Assembly (NCBI GenBank): GCA_013360215.1 | Contig: JABWCP010000009.1 | Coordinates: 62,001 to 126,000, forward strand | Direction of reading: 5' to 3' | DNA: 64,000 bases | Source: a bacterium | Lineage (GTDB): Bacteria; CLD3; SB21 | In this document: positions 57,192-64,000 of the stretch, piece after piece | How positions within the stretch are numbered: the first letter of the stretch is position 1 | How the letters are laid out: each line of letters begins with the position of its first letter | Translations under genes and position numbers: made by a program | Notes under the pieces: generated by a model | What the model was told of the DNA's origin: nothing | Database searches by the model: none | The model's input: the letters and a program-made list of their open reading frames with translations, nothing else

Positions 57192-58889
57192 CTAAAAAAT
57201 TCCGCGTATGACGCCGTTATCATCCATATCAATCGCCTCCGATGAAGGCACTGACGGTAACCCGGGCATGGTCATCATTTGCCCGGCAATGGCATAAATG
57301 AAACCCGCTCCCGCAGAAGCTTTGATATCATCAATAGGAACCACAAAATCTTTCGGACGCCCTTTGAGTGTAGGATCATGTGAAAGTGAAAGATGCGTTT
57401 TAGCAATACATATCGGCAGTTTGTCAAGACCTTCTTCTTTGAGCATTTTAATTTTCGATTTGGCTTTGGACGACAGGGAAATGCCCGCACCGCCATAGAT
57501 TGTTTTTACGACCGTGGCCATTTTATTTTCGATCGTATCCTGGACATCGTAGGTAAATTTCACTTCCGATTTTTCATCGCAGGCTTTGACTACTTCTTCG
57601 GCCAGCGCTGTTCCACCCATACCGCCTTTGCCCCAAACGTCAATCGGTATCACCGCACGCGCTCCGGTTTTAACGGCAATATCGCGAATGGCTTGTATTT
57701 CGTTCTCCGTGTCCGAGGTAAAACGATTGATCGCCACGACGACCGGTACACCAAAACTGCGAATATTTTCGATGTGTTTTGTAAGGTTCTCACAACCTTT
57801 GATCACGGCTTCGACGTTTTCTTTTTCCAATAATGCCTTATCAATCTTCTTACCCGGAACGGCTTCAAACCCGCCGCCGTGCATTTTGAGCGCTTTGACC
57901 GTAGCCACGACCACGGCAGCCGAGGGACGCAATCCGCTTTGACGGCACTTGATATTGATCAGTTTTTCCGCGCCGCAATCCGCACCAAAACCGCATTCCG
58001 TCACGACATAATCGGCAAGGCGTAAGGCTATTTTATCTGCAATAACCGAATTATTACCCGTGGCGATATTGGCAAACGGTCCGGCATGCATGATCACAGG
58101 AACGCCTTCCAGTGTTTGAACGAGGTTCGGTTTGATGGCGTCTTTGAGTAAAACCATCAGTGCGCCGACGACATTCAGTTGGCGTGCATATACGCCTTTT
58201 TTATCCCGTGAAGTGCCGACAAGAATCGTCTCAAGACGTTTACGCAGATCCTTGAGGTCTTCCGCGAGGGACAGGATTGCCATGATCTCACTGGCGGCCG
58301 TGATATCAAATCCCGTTTCGCGCGGGATACCGTTATTGCTGCCGCCTAATCCGACGATAATATCACGCAACGCGCGATCATTCATATCCATCACGCGACG
58401 CCAGTATATATTATTGATGTCCAGATTCAACGGATTACCTTTGTGCAGGTGATTGTCAATAATAGCCGCAAGAAGATTGTGTGCCGTCGTGATCGCGTGA
58501 AAATCACCGGTAAAGTGCATATTGATATCTTCCATCGGCTGCACTTGCGAATACCCTCCGCCGGTCGCACCGCCTTTGACACCAAAAACCGGTCCCATCG
58601 AAGGCTGACGTAATGTCGAGATCACATTTTTTCCTATTTTGGCCAACGCTTGCGATAATCCGATATTGACGACGGTCTTGCCTTCACCGAGCGGCGTTGG
58701 GTTGATCGCCGTGACAAAAATAAATTTTCCAATTTTTTTGTCCTTCAGGCGGTCCAATACTTCTAGTTTGATCTTGGCTTTATGTTCACCGTACAACTCA
58801 ATATCGGAGGCATTCAATCCGATCTTTTTGGCAATTTCAGTAATCGGCGTAATGGGTGATTCCTGAGCAATTTCAATGTCGCTTTTCAT
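57192..58889 (-). CDS. fhs: Formate-tetrahydrofolate ligase
   Basis: This 565-residue enzyme makes 10-formyl-THF from formate, THF and ATP. The P-loop reads PLGEGKT at 66-72; KGGATGGGYSQVQPMEDINMHFTGDFHAI and TGFDITAASEIMAI are family signatures. The length is normal. It feeds the one-carbon pool used by the homocysteine methyltransferase/MTHFR fusion elsewhere in the window. A 16-bp perfect palindrome lies 63-78 bp upstream of the start. Confidence 0.98.
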   Translation of the reverse strand: MKSDIEIAQESPITPITEIAKKIGLNASDIELYGEHKAKIKLEVLDRLKDKKIGKFIFVTAINPTPLGEGKTVVNIGLSQALAKIGKNVISTLRQPSMGPVFGVKGGATGGGYSQVQPMEDINMHFTGDFHAITTAHNLLAAIIDNHLHKGNPLNLDINNIYWRRVMDMNDRALRDIIVGLGGSNNGIPRETGFDITAASEIMAILSLAEDLKDLRKRLETILVGTSRDKKGVYARQLNVVGALMVLLKDAIKPNLVQTLEGVPVIMHAGPFANIATGNNSVIADKIALRLADYVVTECGFGADCGAEKLINIKCRQSGLRPSAAVVVATVKALKMHGGGFEAVPGKKIDKALLEKENVEAVIKGCENLTKHIENIRSFGVPVVVAINRFTSDTENEIQAIRDIAVKTGARAVIPIDVWGKGGMGGTALAEEVVKACDEKSEVKFTYDVQDTIENKMATVVKTIYGGAGISLSSKAKSKIKMLKEEGLDKLPICIAKTHLSLSHDPTLKGRPKDFVVPIDDIKASAGAGFIYAIAGQMMTMPGLPSVPSSEAIDMDDNGVIRGIF

Positions 58890-58951
58890 ATATCAACCTC
58901 ATAATAGATGTTTTCGATTGGTCAATTCTACGATTTCGATATATACGATTC

Positions 58952-58967
58952 CATGACTTAAGTCATG
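58952..58967. promoter_or_regulatory. 16-bp perfect palindrome upstream of fhs
   Basis: CATGACTTAAGTCATG is its own reverse complement. With no loop it is more like an operator for a dimeric regulator than a terminator. Confidence 0.5.
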
Positions 58968-59024
58968 TCTAAAAAAGGTAGGTTTTCCCGATCTAAAAAG
59001 AATGTTCTGATATCAATGGTACGT

Positions 59025-59795
59025 TTAGTGGCGATTCAAAAAATCCATCACGATTTGACAAAATACATCGGCTTTTTCATGATGAATCCAATGCCCGGCA
59101 TCCGGTATCATCTCTAATGCTGACGAAGGAAAGTGTTTTGCTATTAGCTCCGCGTCATCACGAAGATTATACATGGATTTTTCACCGCCGACAAATAGTG
59201 TAGGACCATGAAACATATCGCTTTCCGAAGCTTTGAATCGTACTATTTCATTGGCCGCAAATTCCGTCAAAGCCGGAAGATTAACACGCCAATACATCCG
59301 ATCGTGATCTCGCACCAGGTTGGTAATCACAAAGGATCGTACGGCCGGATTTTTGATTCCCTCTGCAAGGGCCGATTCCACTTGTTTTTTTTCTTTATAA
59401 AGATTCAGATCCACGGCATTCATCGCTGTGAGAATTTCGATCAAACCCGTGCCGTATGAGCGCGGTGCAATATCTTCTACGATCAACGCTTTAACTCGCT
59501 CGGGATGTGCAAAAGCGTAATTCATCGCGACATGGCCACCCATCGAATGGCCCAACAAGTAAAATTCATGCAAATGCAAACGGTCAACCAACGCCTCAAT
59601 ATCTTTACGCATCGCCACGATAGAATGTTCGGGATCGTGCGGTGAAACTCCGTGGTTGCGCAGATCCGGAATGATCAAGCGGTAATGGTCGGATAATTTT
59701 TTGGCTACCGAATACCAGTTGCGTTCACTACCCAGCAGGCCGTGCAGTATCACCAGTGTTTTCGGGCTGCCGTATTCGACAAAATGTAATTTCAT
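59025..59795 (-). CDS. Alpha/beta-hydrolase (YbfF-like esterase)
   Basis: This 256-residue cytoplasmic protein has the oxyanion turn ILHGLLGSERNW near 15, nucleophile Ser in LGHSMGGHVAM near 85, and catalytic His in PDAGHWIHHEKAD near 233. The pattern resembles YbfF-type acyl-CoA/ester hydrolases. I start it at MKLHFVEYG (59795) because homologues begin there; the longer frame from 59846 adds 17 residues. The upstream gene is divergent. Confidence 0.9.
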   Translation of the reverse strand: MKLHFVEYGSPKTLVILHGLLGSERNWYSVAKKLSDHYRLIIPDLRNHGVSPHDPEHSIVAMRKDIEALVDRLHLHEFYLLGHSMGGHVAMNYAFAHPERVKALIVEDIAPRSYGTGLIEILTAMNAVDLNLYKEKKQVESALAEGIKNPAVRSFVITNLVRDHDRMYWRVNLPALTEFAANEIVRFKASESDMFHGPTLFVGGEKSMYNLRDDAELIAKHFPSSALEMIPDAGHWIHHEKADVFCQIVMDFLNRH

Positions 59796-59937
59796 ACGCT
59801 CCGTTATATTGGCGCGGAAGTTAGTTTCGCTTATATCCAATTGCAACGGTTTTTACAAAACGAAGGATTATTACCGAATCGGCTTGCGCTTGGTTTGGCG
59901 CTGTTCTAATTTAAAGAAAAAAACAACAGATCAATCT

Positions 59938-60786
59938 ATGGACATTACTTACCTCACATTCGTTTTAGGCGCCGTCGTTACACTTTTGATCCTTGCGCGC
60001 CTCGTCAATCAATTTCTCATGCGGGAACGCCTCACCGATGCGCTAACTGAAAAAGATCGTTTGGCAACCGGTATCGCACTCTCGGGCTATTTGTTCGGCG
60101 TGATGATGATCATCATAGACGTACTCAGCGGCGAAGGGCATAACGATTGGCTCAAAGATTTTTTACTTGTCGGAATTTACGGATTGGCCGGGATCGTATT
60201 TTTGGTTTTTGTCAGCGTGATGGAGCTGCGTCTGATCCTCTCTGCCAAAGCATTGGATGCTGTTCGCGAAGGCAATGTCGCCGCCGCCATTACGGTCGCT
60301 GCTTCATACATTGCGACATCGCAGATCATCGGCGCCGTCGTATCCGGCGATAATACCGGCGGCAATTGGCTGACGGCTGTTATTTTTTTCATTATCGGTC
60401 AGACCACGCTGCTGATCATGACGTATGCATTTCGGTGGCTCACGGCGTATAACGATGCCGAAGCCATCATGCAAGGTAATGCTGCCGCCGCGCTTTCGTA
60501 TGCCGGGGTCATGATCGGTATCGCTATTATTGTAGGCACAGCCTTACGCGGTGACTTCATAGACTATCCCACCAGCCTTGTGGATTATGCATGGTCGCTG
60601 GTGATCGTCGTGGCGCTTTATCCGATCCGCCAATTTTTAGTGCAAGGTGTTTTACTCGGGTGCGGATTTAGTTTTTATGGCGGTAAATTAGATGAAGAAA
60701 TTTCCAAAGATCGCAATATCGGCGCCGGATGTATTGAGGCAACGACCTATATCGCCTCGGCACTTTTAGCCACGGCATTACTGTAG
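59938..60786 (+). CDS. DUF350-family membrane protein (YjfL-like), duplicated
   Basis: This 282-residue protein has about eight membrane helices in two similar halves, each with a DUF350-type core (LSGYLFGVMMIIIDVLSGEGH in the first, LSYAGVMIGIAIIVGTALRG in the second). Function is unknown. In E. coli a DUF350 gene (yjfL) is part of a cluster with yjfC, an ATP-grasp enzyme, and here a related enzyme gene starts 13 bp downstream. I start at 59938 (MDITYLTF); the upstream frame overlaps the divergent hydrolase. Confidence 0.85.
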   Translation: MDITYLTFVLGAVVTLLILARLVNQFLMRERLTDALTEKDRLATGIALSGYLFGVMMIIIDVLSGEGHNDWLKDFLLVGIYGLAGIVFLVFVSVMELRLILSAKALDAVREGNVAAAITVAASYIATSQIIGAVVSGDNTGGNWLTAVIFFIIGQTTLLIMTYAFRWLTAYNDAEAIMQGNAAAALSYAGVMIGIAIIVGTALRGDFIDYPTSLVDYAWSLVIVVALYPIRQFLVQGVLLGCGFSFYGGKLDEEISKDRNIGAGCIEATTYIASALLATALL

Positions 60787-60799
60787 TAATATTAAATCT

Positions 60800-62092
60800 A
60801 TGCGCACCTCCGAGGTAAAATACACCGATCCTTCGGTTCCGCGACGCGACCCGTATTTTGATTTTGCAAAAAAAATCACGGATTCGCATATCCTCACCGA
60901 TCCTTGGATTGACGGCGATCCGCGTTTTTCGGACGAACCGGTGATCCTCGGCGCCGGAACTTATGCATTGATGCAAAAAGCGGCCGAACACATCGGCGCT
61001 TTATATGACGAATTGGTGCGCATCATTCTTCGCGAACCTCATTGGCTCGATGATTATTTCCATTTGACGCCGCATCAAAAGATGCTTTGGTTTGCCTCCG
61101 GCGGACGATGGCATGGCATGGCGCGACTGGATATGTTTTTATGTACGGACGGACGTCTGCAAGTATGTGAAATGAATTCCGATACGCCCAGCGGTGAAGC
61201 GGAAGCCGTTTTGATCAATCAGATTATTCGATCGCGCTTTCCGCGTTTTACCGATCCCAATGCCGGATTGGAAACGCAATTTATACGTATGGTTTTACGT
61301 CTCTGGGGCAAACGTACATGGCCCAGGCTTTCTCCGACGGTCGGCATCGTGTATCCGACCGAAATGCCCGAGGATCTCTCCATGATACGCTTGTATCAGC
61401 GTTGGTTGGAATCCCGCGGCGCTCATGTCATATTGGGTTCGCCCTACAATCTGGGCAGCACTGCGCAGCGACTGACGTTACTGCAAAAACCCGTGGATGT
61501 ATTGATTCGGCATTACAAAACAGATTGGTGGTGCGAACGCTTGCCGGTGTGGAAAGATCAGGAACCTTTTCCCGACGCGCTTCCGCTCGTCAAACCATTG
61601 CAACACCTGATGCGCACCTGGCTTGCGGGACAGATAGCGATGATCAACCCGCCCGGCGCTGTGCTTACACAAAACAAACTGACAATGGCTTTTTTTTGGG
61701 AACACCTGCGTAAGTTTTCACCTACGGCGCGGAATACGATACGCACGTGGATCCCGGAAACGCGTCGCCTGATAACGAAGGAAAGCAAAAAACTGAATAA
61801 AAATGAATGGGTACTCAAAACCGATTACGGATGCGAAGGCGATGAAGTGATCATCGGTAACGATGTCAGTGAAACACTGTGGAAAGAATCGCTGTCCAAA
61901 GCTATTCCCAAACACTGGATCCTTCAGCGTTATTTTTCGTCAATCCGCATCGGGCGCGAAAATCTAATTCCAAATTTCGGCCTGTATCTCGTCGGAGGAC
62001 GTGCGGCCGGTATTTATACACGTTTATCCAATACGGCCACGGACGGTACGGCGCTCAGCGCAGCGACATTGATTGACCAACATTCTCACTAG
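60800..62092 (+). CDS. Glutathionylspermidine-synthase-like ATP-grasp ligase (YjfC-like)
   Basis: This 430-residue protein has a pre-ATP-grasp N-terminal region with VCEMNSDTPSGEAEA near residue 122 (the conserved E-N-D-P pattern of GSP synthase C-terminal domains) and an ATP-binding segment WVLKTDYGCEGDEVII near 336. The family forms amide bonds between a carboxylate and an amine. No N-terminal amidase is fused, as in YjfC. The substrate is unknown; glutathione or spermidine should not be assumed. Confidence 0.88.
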   Translation: MRTSEVKYTDPSVPRRDPYFDFAKKITDSHILTDPWIDGDPRFSDEPVILGAGTYALMQKAAEHIGALYDELVRIILREPHWLDDYFHLTPHQKMLWFASGGRWHGMARLDMFLCTDGRLQVCEMNSDTPSGEAEAVLINQIIRSRFPRFTDPNAGLETQFIRMVLRLWGKRTWPRLSPTVGIVYPTEMPEDLSMIRLYQRWLESRGAHVILGSPYNLGSTAQRLTLLQKPVDVLIRHYKTDWWCERLPVWKDQEPFPDALPLVKPLQHLMRTWLAGQIAMINPPGAVLTQNKLTMAFFWEHLRKFSPTARNTIRTWIPETRRLITKESKKLNKNEWVLKTDYGCEGDEVIIGNDVSETLWKESLSKAIPKHWILQRYFSSIRIGRENLIPNFGLYLVGGRAAGIYTRLSNTATDGTALSAATLIDQHSH

Positions 62093-62102
62093 AACATAAA
62101 CT

Positions 62103-63635
62103 ATGGCAAAAAGAAAAACCAAACGTAATCAAAAAGCCCAAACACCCGCATGGTGGAATGCCATGATTTCACGCCGTGAAGCCGGCCAACGATTGGCAGC
62201 CCTCGCAACCGGCGCTGCAATGCTGCCCTTCGCATCCATTCTTACGGGCTGTGGTGAAGAGGTCGAACTCGATGCTCTTGAGTTGCAGCAAAAACAAGGC
62301 TGGCAGGTCGGTGCGGACGGCGAAAATCTTGACTTCAAAGACGAACAAACTCGTGACAGCCTCGGTCAGGCGTGGGAAAATTATGCCGATCCGGCGGCAT
62401 TGATGGTGGCCTATGAACCCAAAAATTATCGCTGGAAACCTTTTAAGGTTACGACGTTAGTCCAATCGCTAAGTCAGGAAACGTTACGTAAACAAGTGAA
62501 GCCGGTATTATCCGACGCGATGAAAACCGCCTATGCGCGCGGGCTCGGCATGCGCGAGATCATTCAAAAAATGGACAACCCCTCATCCACGATGATCATC
62601 GCCGATCTGCACGGGGAAGAATCCGTAGCATTCGGCGCGGCATTAGCCGACGTCGCCAATGTGGTCATCGGATTTGATAACTGGCCGCACCCGCAAGGTG
62701 TCGTACCGGCACATCGCACGCTCGGTGCGATGATGTACTATGCACGCGAAGTAAGCGTAAAAACGGAAGAAAAACTTTCGTGGGATGCACCGGCCGTGAT
62801 TTTATTGGACAATCATCGCTTGGGCGAATATACCGATGAATGGGATGTATTTGATAATCGTTACGTGGCCAAAGTGCCTTCCGCGCCATCACTTGCGTCG
62901 TATAAAGTCAGTCGGGTTTTATATGTCATACCGGATCGTGACACCAAAAACGAACTGGATGATCTCAATGACGACTTTGTTTACTACAAAGAAAAAAATA
63001 TCAGCGTGGATCTGTTGCCCATGTCGGATTTCAAGCCAGCCGTCGCTGCGGCCATGGCTACATCGGCCTCGGCTAAAACATCCGCCGATTCGATGATCGC
63101 GGCATACACAGGGAGCGACTCCGCGATAGCCAAAGCCATGACCGCACCGGCACAAAAAGATACTGTCGTCGCAACACCGGCATCCACGCGAACCGTATAT
63201 CATTACGGCGGCGGTCCATCCTATTGGCCGATATTTTTTGGTAACTATAATACGCCTTCGACGATCCGTCGCCCGGGCGGTTATCGTGCGCCTTCGCAAG
63301 GGCCGTCGAAACCGGAATACAAACCGGAACGTCGTCCGACATTGTTTTCTTCACGTACCGTCGGAAGTCAAACCAGCGGCGTGGGCAAACAAAAACCGAC
63401 CGGATTTGGCCGTGTATCCGCCAATGTTAATTCCGACGGCAATGTCACCCGCGTTCGCCAGTCACGCAATTACAGTTCGACCGGCACATCCCGTGCGTCG
63501 CGTTCAACTTCAACGTCATCTTCGTCGCGTTCCTCGCGGAGTTACCGGAGCTCGTCGTCCAAAAGTTCATCGTCCCGCTCTTCGTCAGGTCGCTCCGGAT
63601 CGTTTGGCCGCAGTCGCAGCAGTTCTTCATCATAA
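62103..63635 (+). CDS. Tat-type lipoprotein with Ser/Arg-rich C-terminal tail, unknown
   Basis: This 510-residue protein has a twin-arginine signal (SRREAGQRL) running into a lipobox (LTGC) near residue 49. A globular region at about 60-320 follows (MIIADLHGEESVAFGAAL, RVLYVIPDRDTKNELDDL) with no recognised family. A Gly/Pro/Arg linker and a tail of about 60 residues made almost only of Ser and Arg end the protein. Its gene lies 10 bp after the ATP-grasp gene. The tail could be a modification substrate of that ligase; this is inference. Confidence 0.75.
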   Translation: MAKRKTKRNQKAQTPAWWNAMISRREAGQRLAALATGAAMLPFASILTGCGEEVELDALELQQKQGWQVGADGENLDFKDEQTRDSLGQAWENYADPAALMVAYEPKNYRWKPFKVTTLVQSLSQETLRKQVKPVLSDAMKTAYARGLGMREIIQKMDNPSSTMIIADLHGEESVAFGAALADVANVVIGFDNWPHPQGVVPAHRTLGAMMYYAREVSVKTEEKLSWDAPAVILLDNHRLGEYTDEWDVFDNRYVAKVPSAPSLASYKVSRVLYVIPDRDTKNELDDLNDDFVYYKEKNISVDLLPMSDFKPAVAAAMATSASAKTSADSMIAAYTGSDSAIAKAMTAPAQKDTVVATPASTRTVYHYGGGPSYWPIFFGNYNTPSTIRRPGGYRAPSQGPSKPEYKPERRPTLFSSRTVGSQTSGVGKQKPTGFGRVSANVNSDGNVTRVRQSRNYSSTGTSRASRSTSTSSSSRSSRSYRSSSSKSSSSRSSSGRSGSFGRSRSSSSS

Positions 63636-63652
63636 TTTAAGGATTACTAAGC

Positions 63653-64000
63653 ATGAATCGTCGCGGTTTTTTTAATAACATTTTTAAGTCGGATGAACCC
63701 TCGGGTCCGATTCATTTTTACGGCATTCAGATCGTCATCAATACCGGTATCAATGATGAAACCCGTGCCAAACTGCATGCGGCGATCAACGTGCCCGTTA
63801 AAGAAGGTGAGACCCCAGAGGAAAAAAAAGCATTTTTTAAAAATGTCGCAGCTCTCTTACTCGAGAACGAACCGTTTTTTGAATATGGGTACTGGGATTA
63901 TCTGACGGATGCGGCCGAAGCGCAGGCCGAATTTGATTCGTGGGTCAACGAAATCGAAAGCAGTATGGCAACGGAGTCCGGCGAAGTCGGTGAAACGATG
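63653..64000 (+). CDS. Unknown protein, partial (C-terminus outside window)
   Basis: The first 116 residues are present (MNRRGFFNNIFKSDEPSG...), with no signal peptide, membrane helix or known motif. Helices with acidic residues follow (EGETPEEKKAFFKNVAAL). It starts 17 bp after the previous gene, so it probably belongs to the same cluster. AAGG sits about 9 nt upstream of the ATG. Confidence 0.7.
   Translation, partial: MNRRGFFNNIFKSDEPSGPIHFYGIQIVINTGINDETRAKLHAAINVPVKEGETPEEKKAFFKNVAALLLENEPFFEYGYWDYLTDAAEAQAEFDSWVNEIESSMATESGEVGETM

Overview
The window looks like one contiguous chromosomal segment (mid-40s to about 50 % GC by eye) from a Gram-negative bacterium of the Fibrobacterota-Chlorobiota-Bacteroidota (FCB) group, probably a deep or poorly studied lineage rather than a classical Bacteroides. 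Reasons: a secreted subtilase ends in the SPNPFNP...GVYLYRL...RMLLVK tail used as a sorting domain in FCB genomes; there is an aerotolerance-type (Bat-like) TPR and VWA pair; there are several lipoproteins, a TonB-like protein and a beta-barrel porin. The lineage is inferred, not proven. No rRNA, CRISPR array or prophage was seen.

Layout. 1-7.7 kb: a partial aminotransferase, an ADP-forming acyl-CoA synthetase, then a CstA transporter/TPR/VWA run on the minus strand. 7.8-17.8 kb: a tightly packed minus-strand chain (uvrC, methionine/folate fusion enzyme, DPPR-synthase-like UbiA protein, radical SAM enzyme, ligA, subtilase). 18-25.2 kb: mannose-1-phosphate guanylyltransferase, an alcohol dehydrogenase and an Ig-like lipoprotein/FHA/TPR-lipoprotein operon. 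25.5-31 kb, plus strand: a cysteine-motif protein of unknown function, PLPBP, a DivIVA-like protein, purine nucleoside phosphorylase, DUF2905, an SRPBCC protein and a porin. 31-33 kb: a DHH phosphoesterase and an M23 peptidase. 33.2-33.7 kb: four tRNA genes (Gly, Cys, Leu, Val) behind a near-consensus promoter, with a strong terminator lying unexpectedly inside the cluster. 33.7-35.0 kb: a complete IS3-family element with a canonical A6G frameshift site. 35-41.7 kb: a TPR lipoprotein and two LytTR-type kinase/regulator pairs flanking a secreted alpha/beta hydrolase that is preceded by three LytTR-box-like repeats.

41.7-49.8 kb: a 23-copy 7-bp tandem repeat, then a plus-strand ion-homeostasis operon (CPA2 antiporter, RCK potassium channel, stand-alone cyclic-nucleotide-binding protein, CPA1 antiporter), followed by an amidohydrolase and a TonB-like protein. 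49.8-56.9 kb: a minus-strand operon with a lipoprotein, a membrane-bound CHASE2-sigma54 activator, a predicted outer-membrane protein carrying a transglutaminase-like domain, and a FecR-like protein. 57.2-58.9 kb: formate-tetrahydrofolate ligase. 59.9-64 kb: DUF350 membrane protein, a glutathionylspermidine-synthase-like ATP-grasp enzyme, a Tat-type lipoprotein with a Ser/Arg-rich tail and a partial unknown gene, resembling the E. coli yjfL/yjfC neighbourhood.

The two best candidates for an undescribed system are the CHASE2-sigma54/transglutaminase-like operon (51.1-56.9 kb) and the DUF350/ATP-grasp cluster at the right edge. All product calls rest on reading the translated sequences; no database search was possible.
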